Positions 10,814-19,432 of a stretch of 64,000 bases of DNA are shown in pieces. The notes beneath the pieces were generated by a model. That model did not search any database, was not told the origin of the DNA, and saw only the letters and a list, made by a program, of their open reading frames with translations. The DNA is from Pseudomonas sp. CC120222-01a (GTDB lineage Bacteria; Pseudomonadota; Gammaproteobacteria; Pseudomonadales; Pseudomonadaceae). Made by a program: the position numbers and the translations under genes. The stretch spans positions 55,335 through 119,334 of the forward strand of contig NZ_QEQQ01000019.1 in NCBI RefSeq assembly GCF_003097235.1, given 5' to 3'. Positions within the stretch are counted from its first letter, which is position 1. Each line of letters starts with the position of its first letter.

Positions 10814-11284
10814 TTAAATTTCAGCGGCCAGTTTGTTAACCAGCTCCGCATGCGCGTTTTGATCGATTGTGGCGCCAAGGATCTTTTCAGCACCGCCAAC
10901 AGCCAGGGCACCCACTTGGGCACGCAGGGCGTCTTTAGCGCTGTTCAGTTCCTGTTCGATCTCGGCCAGAGCCTGAGCCTTCACACGGTCAGCTTCGACG
11001 CGGGCCTGGTCACGGGCTTCCTCGACAAGCTGAGCAGCGCGTTTCTTGCTTTGCTCAATGATTTCGGCTGCCTGTGCTTTAGCTTCACGCAGTTGCTGAC
11101 CCACTTTCTCTTGGGCCAGCTCCAGGTCGCGAGCTGCGCGGTTGGCAGCGTCCAAGCCGTCGGCAATCTTCTTTTGACGCTCTTGCAGAGCAGTGATGAC
11201 CGGAGGCCATACGTACTTCATGCAGAAGAGTACAAAAATCAGGAAGGCAACGGATTGGCCAATCAGGGTTGCATTAATGTTCAC
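10814..11284 (-). CDS. atpF: F1Fo ATP synthase subunit b
   Basis: Peripheral stalk. The 156 residues comprise one N-terminal membrane helix (LIGQSVAFLIFVLFCMKYVW) followed by a long charged, Ala/Gln/Lys-rich coiled coil that dimerises and reaches up to delta. Standard length and operon place. Confidence 0.97.
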   Translation of the reverse strand: MNINATLIGQSVAFLIFVLFCMKYVWPPVITALQERQKKIADGLDAANRAARDLELAQEKVGQQLREAKAQAAEIIEQSKKRAAQLVEEARDQARVEADRVKAQALAEIEQELNSAKDALRAQVGALAVGGAEKILGATIDQNAHAELVNKLAAEI

Positions 11285-11323
11285 GCCAACACCTCGCTCG
11301 GTCTTAATTCATCACAGCCATCA

Positions 11324-11339
11324 ACTCGTGGTTACGAGT
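11324..11339 (-). other. Hairpin between atpE and atpF
   Basis: ACTCGT (11324-11329) and ACGAGT (11334-11339) form a perfect 6-bp stem with a GGTT loop, immediately after the atpE stop. It and the hairpin at 11693-11722 bracket atpE. Confidence 0.55.
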
Positions 11340-11341
11340 GA

Positions 11342-11599
11342 TTAGCCGGCGATCTGACCAACGAACGGATTCGCGAAGGTGAAGAACAGAGCGATACCAA
11401 CACCGATCATGGTTACGGCGTCGAGCAGACCGGCAACGATGAACATTTTCACCTGCAGCATCGGAACCATTTCTGGTTGACGAGCAGCGCCTTCCAGGAA
11501 TTTGCCGCCCAGCAGGCCGAAACCAATGGCGGTACCCAGAGCACCCAGGCCGATCAGCAGAGCAACAGCGATAGCGGTCAGACCAACTACAGTTTCCAT
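11342..11599 (-). CDS. atpE: F1Fo ATP synthase subunit c
   Basis: Proteolipid forming the rotor ring. Its 85 residues form two membrane helices. The first carries the Gly/Ala-rich helix-packing motif ([27 protein letters not shown]). The second, [19 protein letters not shown], holds the proton-binding Asp (in LLDAVTM). This gene is needed in the highest copy number of the complex. It is set apart by gaps of 143 bp upstream and 57 bp downstream, each with a hairpin, which fits separate control of its message. Confidence 0.97.
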
Positions 11600-11692
11600 C
11601 TTTCCTCCCGACTTTTACGTCGTATTGGTTAGGTTTTTAAGTTGAAGCGGTAAAACAAATCGTTTGGTACAGCTGCCCTTGCGGACTTTTAA

Positions 11693-11722
11693 AGCCCTCC
11701 CCCCAAACGAGCGGGGAAGGCT
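11693..11722 (-). other. Hairpin between atpB and atpE
   Basis: AGCCCTCCCC (11693-11702) pairs with GGGGAAGGCT (11713-11722) with a single mismatch, in the 143-bp atpB-atpE gap. No U-tract follows. A role in translation enhancement or mRNA processing for atpE is inferred, by analogy with the known special leader of E. coli atpE. Confidence 0.5.
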
Positions 11723-11742
11723 ACAAGACACGCCAGGCGGTC

Positions 11743-12612
11743 TTAATGGTTATCTTCATGAGCCATCGACAGGTAGACGATGGTCAGCATCATGAAGATG
11801 AAAGCTTGCAGCGTGATGATCAGGATGTGGAACACAGCCCACGCCCACTGCAGCACGATACCCAGGCCGCTCAGCCAGAGGATGCCGGCGCCGAACATCA
11901 CGGCGATCAGGATGAACACCAGCTCGCCGGCGTACATGTTGCCGAAAAGACGCAGTGCCAGCGAGATCGGCTTGGCGATCAGGGTGACGAATTCCAACAG
12001 GAAGTTCACCGGGATCAGCAGGATCTGAACGAAGATGTTCTTGCTGCCGAACGGGTGCAGGGTGAGCTCACCGATGAAGCCGCCCAGGCCCTTGACCTTG
12101 ATGCTGTAGAAGATGATCAGGGCGAACACGCAGAAGGCCATGGCCAGGGTCGCGTTCGGGTCGGTGGTCGACACGGCACGGAACGGAATGTGCGGATCAC
12201 CGGAGATCTTCATGGCCAGTTGAGGAATCCAGTCGACCGGTACCAGGTCGATGGCGTTCATCAGGAATACCCAGACGAAGATGGTCAGCGCCAGCGGAGC
12301 AATGACCGGGCTGCGGCCGTGGAAGGAGTCCTTCACGCTGCCATGGACGAAATCGACCATCACTTCAACGAAGTTCTGCAGGCCGCCTGGTTGGCCGGAA
12401 GTCGCCTTCTTGGCCGCCATGCGGAAGATGAACAGGAAGATCAGACCCAGCGCGACGGACCAACCCAGGGTGTCCACGTGGAACGCCCAGAAGCCCATTG
12501 CCTTGGCTTCTGCAGCCGAATGGGCAAAGCCCCAGCTGCCGTCTGGTAATTGACCGTAGGTCAGGTTCTGCAAGTGGTGCTGGATATAGCCCGAAGCGGT
12601 TTCTGCTGCCAT
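11743..12612 (-). CDS. atpB: F1Fo ATP synthase subunit a
   Basis: Membrane stator subunit with the two proton half-channels. It has 289 residues and several hydrophobic helices. The essential arginine lies in PISLALRLFGNMYAGELVF, the ATP synthase a signature. The reading frame contains a parS-like sequence (12473-12484). It follows atpI with a 16-bp gap. Confidence 0.97.
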   Translation of the reverse strand: MAAETASGYIQHHLQNLTYGQLPDGSWGFAHSAAEAKAMGFWAFHVDTLGWSVALGLIFLFIFRMAAKKATSGQPGGLQNFVEVMVDFVHGSVKDSFHGRSPVIAPLALTIFVWVFLMNAIDLVPVDWIPQLAMKISGDPHIPFRAVSTTDPNATLAMAFCVFALIIFYSIKVKGLGGFIGELTLHPFGSKNIFVQILLIPVNFLLEFVTLIAKPISLALRLFGNMYAGELVFILIAVMFGAGILWLSGLGIVLQWAWAVFHILIITLQAFIFMMLTIVYLSMAHEDNH

Positions 12613-12628
12613 GGTTGCCTCAAACGCC

Positions 12629-13036
12629 CTAAGGTCTCGAAAGTCTTTTATTCATCAGCAGGGGCGCGAACCAGCTGACCAAAAGGGTCAACACGAAGAC
12701 GCCGAATACTGCTAACGGCGCCAGTGGCTTCACTCCTGCGAAGGTCAGTGCAAAGAGCACTGCCGTCAAAATCATCTTGCCTGCCTCGCCAGCGTAAAAC
12801 GACTTGACGATAGCTTGTGCCGCCCGAGCTCCGCTGAAGCGAAAAGCCTTCCAGGCGAAATACACATTGGGCAGCCAGGCAATCAAACCTCCGCAAAGGC
12901 CTGAATATCCACTGACCGCCCCTTTCCACTGCCACAACACCAAAGTTGCCAGCAGTAGTACGACGAATTGAGCCAGCAGTACCGGAAAAACCGCCCAGCG
13001 ATGGAAAGGCAGGCGGTTTGGCGTGCGGATTTCCAT
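12629..13036 (-). CDS. atpI: ATP synthase subunit I (assembly factor)
   Basis: Small membrane protein at the head of the operon that aids c-ring assembly and perhaps Mg2+ uptake. ATG 13036 is chosen because GAGGAG lies 8 nt upstream; this gives 135 residues starting MEIRTPNRLPFHRW. An in-frame longer start (13066) lacks this support. Four hydrophobic helices are visible, with GGLIAWLPNVYFAWKAFR and the SFYAGEAGKM motif of the family. Confidence 0.92.
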   Translation of the reverse strand: MEIRTPNRLPFHRWAVFPVLLAQFVVLLLATLVLWQWKGAVSGYSGLCGGLIAWLPNVYFAWKAFRFSGARAAQAIVKSFYAGEAGKMILTAVLFALTFAGVKPLAPLAVFGVFVLTLLVSWFAPLLMNKRLSRP

Positions 13037-13114
13037 CACAACTGCTCCTCGGAAGTCGACCAACAAGTCAGCTATGACTTGGCATAATTTGTGCCGACAA
13101 AATGCGCGCAGAGT

Positions 13115-13136
13115 ATAGGGGTGGATTAACCCCTAT
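13115..13136. other. Inverted repeat between parB and atpI
   Basis: ATAGGGGT (13115-13122) and ACCCCTAT (13129-13136) form a perfect 8-bp stem with a 6-nt loop, 50 bp after the parB stop. No clear U-tract follows on the minus strand. It may be a weak parB terminator or an operator at the atp promoter. The atp promoter should lie in 13037-13110; no strong consensus was assigned. Confidence 0.4.
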
Positions 13137-13185
13137 TCAACTCTTCGGTAGTGATTTCCGACTGCGCGCTACAACGGGAATTGTT

Positions 13186-14058
13186 TCAGCGGATGTGAGC
13201 AAGCACGCCTTGCAACTCTTCAAGCGAGTTGTAGCGAATAACCAATTGGCCTTTGCCCTTGTTGCCGTGGCGTATCTGCACGGCAGAGCCCAGGCGCTCT
13301 GCGAGCCGCTGTTCAAGGCGCGCGATGTCCGGATCAGGTTTGCTCGGTTCGACCGGCTCAGGCTTGCCGTTGAGCCACTGACGGACCAGTGCCTCGGTTT
13401 GGCGCACAGTGAGGCCACGTGCGACAACATGACGCGCCCCCTCTTCCTGACGATCTTCCTCGAGGCCGAGCAATGCACGTGCATGGCCCATCTCCAGGTC
13501 GCCGTGGGCGAGCATGGTCTTGATTGCCTCAGGCAGCGAGATCAGGCGCAGCAGGTTGGCCACGGTCACCCGCGACTTGCCCACAGCATCGGCTACCTGT
13601 TGCTGGGTCAGCTCGAACTCCTGCTGCAGGCGCTGCAGGGCCAGGGCTTCTTCCAGCGGGTTGAGGTCCTCGCGCTGGATGTTCTCGATCAACGCCATGG
13701 CGATGGCGGCTTCGTCCGGCACTTCGCGGACCATCGCCGGGATGGTGTCGAGACCGGCTTGCTGGGTGGCGCGCCAGCGGCGCTCACCGGCAATGATCTC
13801 GTAGCGGCTACCGTCGATCGGGCGGACCACGATCGGCTGCATCACCCCATGGTTGCGAATCGAGTGAGCGAGTTCTTCCAGTGCCTCGGGGTCCATGTCG
13901 CGGCGCGGCTGGTACTTGCCGCGCTGGATCAGGTCGACGGGCAGGTGTTGCAGTTCTTTCTGGTCGATCGTCACAGCCTGCTCTTCGAGCGCGCTGACGG
14001 AAGGACCACTGAGCAGTGCATCCAACCCACGTCCGAGACCCCGTTTCTTAACGGCCAT
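13186..14058 (-). CDS. parB: Chromosome partitioning protein ParB
   Basis: CTP-dependent DNA clamp that loads at parS sites and, with ParA, segregates the origin. It has 290 residues. The N-terminal domain holds the CTPase/parS-loading motif AGERRWRATQQAG, followed by a helix-turn-helix region (LTQQQVADAVGKSRVTVANLLRL split across two helices) and a C-terminal dimerisation domain. It starts 9 bp after the parA stop. Two parS sites lie about 12 kb away in recF. Confidence 0.97.
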   Translation of the reverse strand: MAVKKRGLGRGLDALLSGPSVSALEEQAVTIDQKELQHLPVDLIQRGKYQPRRDMDPEALEELAHSIRNHGVMQPIVVRPIDGSRYEIIAGERRWRATQQAGLDTIPAMVREVPDEAAIAMALIENIQREDLNPLEEALALQRLQQEFELTQQQVADAVGKSRVTVANLLRLISLPEAIKTMLAHGDLEMGHARALLGLEEDRQEEGARHVVARGLTVRQTEALVRQWLNGKPEPVEPSKPDPDIARLEQRLAERLGSAVQIRHGNKGKGQLVIRYNSLEELQGVLAHIR

Positions 14059-14067
14059 GCGGATTCC

Positions 14068-14859
14068 TTAAGTTGTTTGTGCAGTGCGAGATTGACGGCG
14101 TTGACGGCGTACCAGTTCCCCGGCCAGGGCCAGATAGGCCAGTGCGCCACGCGATTGCTTGTCGTAGGCCAGCGCTGGCATGCCGAAGCTCGGGGCCTCG
14201 GCCAGGCGGATGTTGCGCGGAATGACCGTGTCGTACAGTTGCTCGCCGAAGTGTTCCTTGAGCTGCGCCGAAACATCGTTGTTCAGGCTCAGGCGCGGGT
14301 CGTACATGGTCCGCAGCAGGCCTTCGATCTTCAGCTGCGGGTTCAACCGGGCAGCGATGCGCTTGATGTTATCCACAAGGTCGCTGAGACCTTCCAGTGC
14401 GTAGTACTCGCACTGCATCGGGATGATCACGCCATCGGAGGCGACCAGCGCGTTGAGCGTCAGCATGGACAGCGACGGCGGGCAGTCGATGAGGATGAAA
14501 TCGTAGTTTTCGCGGATCGGCGCCAGCGCGTTGCGCAGGCGGCTTTCCTTGACCTGCATTTCCAGCAGCACCACTTCCGCGGCGGTCAGGTCGCGGTTGG
14601 CCGGCAGCAGCTGGTAGGCGCCATGCTCGGAGTAGTGCATGGCCTGGGCAAGGTCGCATTCCCCGATCAGCAGGTCATAGACCGAATGCTCGAGTTCGTG
14701 TTTGTCCACACCGCTGCCCATGGTCGCGTTGCCCTGCGGATCGAGGTCGATCAGCAGCACACGACGCTTGGTCGCGGCCAGCGATGCTGCGAGGTTGATA
14801 CAGGTGGTGGTCTTGCCGACACCACCTTTCTGGTTCGCGATTGCGAATACCTTAGCCAT
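14068..14859 (-). CDS. parA: Chromosome partitioning ATPase ParA (Soj)
   Basis: Deviant Walker A ATPase that moves ParB-origin complexes. Start chosen at ATG 14859 (263 residues, MAKVFAIANQKGGVGKTT), the family's usual beginning; a TTG 18 bp upstream is possible. KGGVGKTT is the deviant P-loop, and DCPPSLSMLTLNALVASDGV is the Walker B/switch region. A perfect DnaA box (14369-14377) lies inside the gene. The start is 18 bp after the rsmG stop. Confidence 0.96.
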   Translation of the reverse strand: MAKVFAIANQKGGVGKTTTCINLAASLAATKRRVLLIDLDPQGNATMGSGVDKHELEHSVYDLLIGECDLAQAMHYSEHGAYQLLPANRDLTAAEVVLLEMQVKESRLRNALAPIRENYDFILIDCPPSLSMLTLNALVASDGVIIPMQCEYYALEGLSDLVDNIKRIAARLNPQLKIEGLLRTMYDPRLSLNNDVSAQLKEHFGEQLYDTVIPRNIRLAEAPSFGMPALAYDKQSRGALAYLALAGELVRRQRRQSRTAQTT

Positions 14860-14877
14860 TGTTGCGTGTGTTCCCAA

Positions 14878-15528
14878 TCAAGCCTTGCGGCGCAGTATCA
14901 GCAGATGGCGCTGGCCCTGGCAACCTGGAACGGTCAGGGCCTGCTCGCTTTCCACTGTGAAGTCTGCGGGCAATGCTACCAGTTCATCGGCAGGATGCAG
15001 CCCCTTCATTGCAAGCCATTGCGTCCCGGTGTCGCCCAGATGGCGGGTCCAGTTGGTGAAGTTCTCCATGCTGCTGAAGGCGCGGGAGATGATTCCGCTG
15101 AACGGTAGCGACGGCTGGAAGGCTTCGACCCGGCTGTGGATAACCGTGAGGTTGTCCAGTTTCAGTTCCATCTTCACCTGGGTCAGGAAACGCGTCTTCT
15201 TGCCATTGGCGTCCAGCACCGTCACCTGCTTGTGCGGATGCAGGATAGCCAATGGGATGCCGGGCATGCCACCGCCGCTGCCAACATCCAGCCAGTTGTC
15301 ACGCTCGCTGTGGATAAACGACATGACACTGAGGCTGTCGAGCAGATGGCGGGAAACCATCTCATCCGGATCGCGCACGGCAGTGAGGTTGTAGGCTTTG
15401 TTCCATTTGATCAACAGGGCCAGGTAACCCAGCAGCTTTTCGTGCTGCTCGGCGCTCAGCTCGACACCAAGCTGGCGCGCACCTGTGGACAACTCTTCGG
15501 CGTGTTGCGGGGTGACCAGGGAACTCAA
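14878..15528 (-). CDS. rsmG: 16S rRNA (guanine527-N7)-methyltransferase
   Basis: SAM-dependent methyltransferase (formerly GidB) that modifies G527 of 16S rRNA. It has 216 residues, with the SAM-binding motif LDVGSGGGMPGIPLAI. The start overlaps the mnmG stop by 4 bp, so translation is probably coupled. The gene carries two perfect DnaA boxes (15135 and 15309). Confidence 0.96.
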   Translation of the reverse strand: MSSLVTPQHAEELSTGARQLGVELSAEQHEKLLGYLALLIKWNKAYNLTAVRDPDEMVSRHLLDSLSVMSFIHSERDNWLDVGSGGGMPGIPLAILHPHKQVTVLDANGKKTRFLTQVKMELKLDNLTVIHSRVEAFQPSLPFSGIISRAFSSMENFTNWTRHLGDTGTQWLAMKGLHPADELVALPADFTVESEQALTVPGCQGQRHLLILRRKA

Positions 15529-17420
15529 GCGCTTTGCTCCAATTCGCGGCCAGCGCCGCGTTTTTTCAGATGAATCAGCAACAGGGAAATCGCCGCCGGG
15601 GTAACGCCGGGGATGCGCGAAGCCTGGCCCAGGGTCTCCGGACGGGTCTGGCCGAGCTTGCCCTGGATTTCCTTCGACAGCCCGGAAATCGTGGTGTAGT
15701 CGATATCCACAGGCAGGCGGGTGTCTTCGCTGGCGCGCAGGCGAGCGATCTCGTCCTGCTGACGGTCGATGTAACCGGCGTACTTGGTCTTGATCTCGAC
15801 CTGTTCGGCGACCTGTGGATCGATTTCTGCACCGCCGGTCGCTTCGATCAGCCCGGCATAGTCGATCTCTGGACGGGCCAGCAGGTTGAGCAGGCTGTAC
15901 TCGTGGGCCAGCGGGGTACCGAACTTATCCACAATGGCTTGGCCTTGCTCGGTGTTCGGGCGTACCCAGGTCGACTTCAGGCGCTGCTCTTCCCGCTCGA
16001 TGCCGTCGCGCTTGGCGCAGAACGCCGCCCAGCGATCATCGTCGATCAGACCGAGCTCGCGACCTTTCTCGGTCAGGCGCAGGTCGGCGTTGTCTTCGCG
16101 CAGGATCAGCCGGTATTCGGCGCGCGAAGTGAACATGCGATACGGCTCCTGGGTACCCAGGGTAATCAGGTCGTCGACCAGTACGCCGATGTACGCCTCG
16201 TCGCGACGCGGGCACCAGCTTTCGCGGCCTTGTGCACGCAGCGCGGCGTTGGTCCCGGCCAGCAGGCCCTGGGCGCCGGCTTCTTCGTAGCCGGTGGTGC
16301 CGTTGATCTGGCCGGCGAAGAACAGGCCACCGATAACTTTGGTCTCGAGGCTGTACTTCAGGTCACGCGGGTCAAAGTAGTCGTACTCGATGGCGTAGCC
16401 CGGGCGGACGATATGGGCGTTTTCCATACCGCGGATCGAGCGCACCAGCTCCAGCTGCACATCGAACGGCAGCGAAGTGGAAATACCGTTGGGATACAGC
16501 TCGTGGGTGGTCAGGCCTTCCGGCTCGATGAACACCTGGTGGCTTTCCTTGTCGGCGAAGCGGTGAATCTTGTCTTCGATCGACGGGCAATAGCGCGGGC
16601 CGACACCTTCGATCACACCGGAATACATCGGCGAACGGTCAAGGTTCGAGGCAATGATCTCGTGGGTGCGGGCGTTGGTGTGGGTAATCCAGCAACTCAC
16701 CTGGCGCGGGTGCATGTCGGCGTTGCCCATGAACGACATGACCGGGATCGGCGTGTCGCCTGGCTGCTCGGTCATGACCGAGAAGTCCACGGAACGCCCG
16801 TCGATACGTGGCGGGGTACCGGTTTTCAGGCGGCCGACGCGCAGCGGCAGTTCACGCATGCGGTGAGCCAGGGCAATCGACGGCGGATCACCGGCGCGAC
16901 CACCGGAATGATTCTGCAGGCCGATGTGGATAAGGCCACCGAGGAAAGTGCCGGTGGTCAGCACCACGGATTCGGCGAAGAAGCGCAGGCCCATCTGGGT
17001 CACCACGCCTTTGACCTGGTCCTGTTCGACGATCAGGTCATCACAGGACTGCTGGAATATCCACAGGTTCGGCTGGTTTTCCAGGATCTCGCGGACCACT
17101 GCCTTGTAAATGGCGCGGTCAGCCTGCGCACGGGTGGCGCGTACGGCCGGGCCCTTGCGGTTGTTCAGGATGCGGAACTGGATGCCGCTCTTGTCGGTGG
17201 CCAGCGCCATGGCGCCGCCGAGTGCATCGATCTCTTTGACCAGATGGCTTTTACCAATACCGCCGATGGCGGGGTTGCAGCTCATGTGACCGAGGGTTTC
17301 CACGTTATGGGTCAACAGCAGGGTTTTCACACCCATGCGTGCTGACGCAAGCGCAGCCTCGGTACCGGCATGGCCGCCGCCGATGACGATCACTTCAAAA
17401 CGGGAAGGGAAATCCACCAC
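15525..17420 (-). CDS. mnmG: tRNA uridine-5-carboxymethylaminomethyl modification enzyme MnmG
   Basis: FAD protein (formerly GidA) that works with MnmE on the wobble uridine of tRNAs. It has 631 residues. The N-terminal FAD-binding loop is VIGGGHAGTEAALASARMG, followed by the family signature SCNPAIGGIGKSHLV, and the C-terminus is helical. It is followed by rsmG with a 4-bp overlap. The 555-bp region upstream, between it and mnmE, contains an origin-like DnaA-box cluster, matching the position of oriC beside gidA in enterobacteria. Confidence 0.97.
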   Translation of the reverse strand: MVDFPSRFEVIVIGGGHAGTEAALASARMGVKTLLLTHNVETLGHMSCNPAIGGIGKSHLVKEIDALGGAMALATDKSGIQFRILNNRKGPAVRATRAQADRAIYKAVVREILENQPNLWIFQQSCDDLIVEQDQVKGVVTQMGLRFFAESVVLTTGTFLGGLIHIGLQNHSGGRAGDPPSIALAHRMRELPLRVGRLKTGTPPRIDGRSVDFSVMTEQPGDTPIPVMSFMGNADMHPRQVSCWITHTNARTHEIIASNLDRSPMYSGVIEGVGPRYCPSIEDKIHRFADKESHQVFIEPEGLTTHELYPNGISTSLPFDVQLELVRSIRGMENAHIVRPGYAIEYDYFDPRDLKYSLETKVIGGLFFAGQINGTTGYEEAGAQGLLAGTNAALRAQGRESWCPRRDEAYIGVLVDDLITLGTQEPYRMFTSRAEYRLILREDNADLRLTEKGRELGLIDDDRWAAFCAKRDGIEREEQRLKSTWVRPNTEQGQAIVDKFGTPLAHEYSLLNLLARPEIDYAGLIEATGGAEIDPQVAEQVEIKTKYAGYIDRQQDEIARLRASEDTRLPVDIDYTTISGLSKEIQGKLGQTRPETLGQASRIPGVTPAAISLLLIHLKKRGAGRELEQSA

Positions 17421-17851
17421 GCACCTCGTGCCTGTTTTTGCGAATAGAGAAGGTAAGCGGACAAGTATAGGGACTTCACCCCCTCTAAAGGAACCGTCTG
17501 AGCAAATTTTGACCAGTCTGTGGATGAATGGCAGACAACAGAAATCAAAGAGGAGAAATTTAAAAAAGCTTTGTTTTTATGTTTATTCTTATGCACAGGC
17601 TTCTCTGTGGATAAGGTTCTACAGGCCAATACATACATAGTGTACAGAGAAATTGAACCCTGTGGCTTACCCACCATGAGGGCTATGGATAACGTCTTTT
17701 AGCCTGTGGATTAAATGGCTGTTTACCCACAGGCGGATTCGTCCTCAGAAAAAAAGCCTGCTTATCAACGGAGCTGAAGCCGGGTTTTCCACAGGGCTCC
17801 TGAACAGGGTTTTGCATCTGTGGATGGATTTCCGTATGCCTGAATGGGCCT

Positions 17852-17877
17852 CTTCGCGGCTAAAGCCGCTCCTACAG
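17852..17877. repeat. REP-like palindrome
   Basis: CTTCGCGGCTAAAGCCGCTC followed by CTACA has the form of a Pseudomonas REP. It is a different subtype from the GTGGGAGCGGGC copies elsewhere in the window. It lies between the origin-like cluster and the mnmE terminator. Confidence 0.6.
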
Positions 17878-17925
17878 GGCTGGGGGTGGTATTTGAAAGA
17901 TCCGACGAGTGGATAAATTGCAGGC

Positions 17926-17954
17926 AAAAAAAAAGCCGCTCCCGGAGGAGCGGC
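17926..17954 (-). terminator. mnmE terminator
   Basis: GCCGCTCC (17935-17942) and GGAGCGGC (17947-17954) form an 8-bp GC stem with a 4-nt loop. Nine U residues follow on the minus strand (A-run 17926-17934). It starts 22 bp after the mnmE stop and would shield the origin-like region from mnmE transcription. Confidence 0.92.
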
Positions 17955-17975
17955 CTTGGTTTAGCCAGCTGTGGA

Positions 17976-19346
17976 TTACTTGCCGATGCAGAAACTGGAG
18001 AAGATCCGCCCCAGCAGGTCATCGGAACTGAACGCACCGGTGATCTCACCGAGCGCCTGCTGCGCCTGACGCAAGTCCTCGGCCAGCAGTTCACCCGCGC
18101 CAGCCAGGGTCAGCTGTGCGCGACCATGCTCCAGGTGCGAACTGGCCTGGCGCAAGGCATCGAGGTGGCGCCGGCGGGCGCTGAAACCGCTCTCGGCGGT
18201 CTGTTCATAACCCATGCAGGCCTTGAGGTGATCGCGCAGCAGTTGCAGCCCCTGGTCGTCACCCTTGGCGCTGAGGGTGATGGTCACGTGGCCGTCGTCG
18301 CATTGTTCCAGGCCTACCCGCTCACCGCTGAGATCGGCCTTGTTGCGAATCAGCGTGACCTTGCCCGGGTCTGGCCGCTGGTCGAGAAACTCAGGCCACA
18401 AGGCGAACGGGTCACTGGCCTCGGGGGCGGTGGAGTCGACTACCAGCAGCACTCGATCAGCCTCGCCAATGGCCTTCAGCGCGCGTTCCACGCCGATCTT
18501 TTCCACATGGTCGTCGGTATCCCGCAGGCCGGCAGTATCGACCACGTGCAGGGGCATGCCGTCGATGTGGATATGTTCGCGCAGGATATCCCGGGTGGTG
18601 CCGGCAATGTCGGTGACGATGGCCGCCTCGCGCCCCGCCAGCTGGTTCAGCAAGCTCGACTTGCCGGCATTAGGCCGGCCGGCGATGACCACCGTCATGC
18701 CGTCACGCAGCAAGGCGCCCTGCCCGGCCTCGCGCTGCACGGTGGATAACTCGACACGCACAGCATCTAGCATCGACAACACATGGCCATCGGCGAGGAA
18801 GTCGATTTCCTCTTCGGGGAAGTCGATCGCCGCCTCGACGTAGATACGCAGGGCAATCAGCGCCTCTGTCAGGCTGTGAACACGTTTGGAGAATTCCCCT
18901 TGCAGCGAGCGCAAAGCATTACGCGCAGCCTGGCTGGAGCTCGCCTCGATCAGGTCAGCGATGGCTTCGGCCTGGGCCAGGTCGAGCTTGTCGTTGAGGA
19001 ATGCCCGCTCACTGAATTCACCTGGGCGGGCCAGGCGGCAGCCGACTTGTACACAGCGCTGCAGCAGCATGTCGAGGACCACCGGGCCACCATGGCCCTG
19101 CAGCTCCAACACATCCTCGCCGGTAAACGAGTTTGGGCCTGGGAAGAACAGCGCGATACCTTCATCCAGTACCAGACCCTCCTCGTCACGAAACGGTCCG
19201 TAATGAGCGTGGCGTGGGGTCAGGGTACGGCCGGTGATCAGTTGGCCAGCCTGGCTCGCCAGTGGCCCGGACAGCCTGACGATGCCCACACCTCCGCGGC
19301 CCTGGGCGGTGGCGATGGCGGCGATGGTTTCACGCACAGTGTTCAT
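17976..19346 (-). CDS. mnmE: tRNA modification GTPase MnmE
   Basis: Partner of MnmG in wobble-uridine modification (formerly TrmE/ThdF). It has 456 residues: an N-terminal folate-binding domain, a helical domain, and an inserted G domain with GRPNAGKSSLLN (G1), DIAGTTRD (G2), DTAGLRD (G3) and NKADL (G4). The C-terminal catalytic Cys sits in FSSFCIGK. It lies between yidC and mnmG but is bounded by terminators on both sides. Confidence 0.97.
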   Translation of the reverse strand: MNTVRETIAAIATAQGRGGVGIVRLSGPLASQAGQLITGRTLTPRHAHYGPFRDEEGLVLDEGIALFFPGPNSFTGEDVLELQGHGGPVVLDMLLQRCVQVGCRLARPGEFSERAFLNDKLDLAQAEAIADLIEASSSQAARNALRSLQGEFSKRVHSLTEALIALRIYVEAAIDFPEEEIDFLADGHVLSMLDAVRVELSTVQREAGQGALLRDGMTVVIAGRPNAGKSSLLNQLAGREAAIVTDIAGTTRDILREHIHIDGMPLHVVDTAGLRDTDDHVEKIGVERALKAIGEADRVLLVVDSTAPEASDPFALWPEFLDQRPDPGKVTLIRNKADLSGERVGLEQCDDGHVTITLSAKGDDQGLQLLRDHLKACMGYEQTAESGFSARRRHLDALRQASSHLEHGRAQLTLAGAGELLAEDLRQAQQALGEITGAFSSDDLLGRIFSSFCIGK

Positions 19347-19381
19347 GCTCGAAAGCCTCTACGACAAAAACGACAGATAGC

Positions 19382-19407
19382 AAAAACGCCCCCGAGGGGG
19401 CGTTTTT
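19382..19407. terminator. yidC terminator (bidirectional form)
   Basis: AAAAACGCCCC and GGGGCGTTTTT form a stem around CGAG, flanked by A and T runs on both strands. It lies 26 bp after the yidC stop. Confidence 0.9.
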
Positions 19408-19432
19408 ATTCACAGGCTAGCGCAGTAGCCCG

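Larger units (their letters stand above)
17519..17978. other. DnaA-box cluster resembling a second copy of oriC (mnmG-mnmE gap)
   Basis: The 555-bp gap holds one perfect box (17606-17614). It also holds matches to the looser TTWTNCACA consensus (17589, 17785) and one-mismatch boxes at 17519, 17684, 17705, 17723, 17908 and 17970. An AT-rich stretch lies at about 17541-17592. The order and spacing copy the oriC next to dnaA: the box at 17606, TGTACAGAGA at 17641, TGTGGAT at 17705 and TTACCCACA at 17723 each lie exactly 4,540 bp before their oriC counterparts. Whether it fires is unknown. Small reading frames here look accidental. Confidence 0.7.

Noticed and set aside
13102..15108. 668-codon plus-strand open frame opposite parB/parA/rsmG
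   Set aside because: Antisense artefact; crosses three real genes.
17335..17702. Small open frames in the mnmG-mnmE gap
   Set aside because: They cover the DnaA-box cluster, have no homology I recognise, and their codon use is unlike the neighbours.
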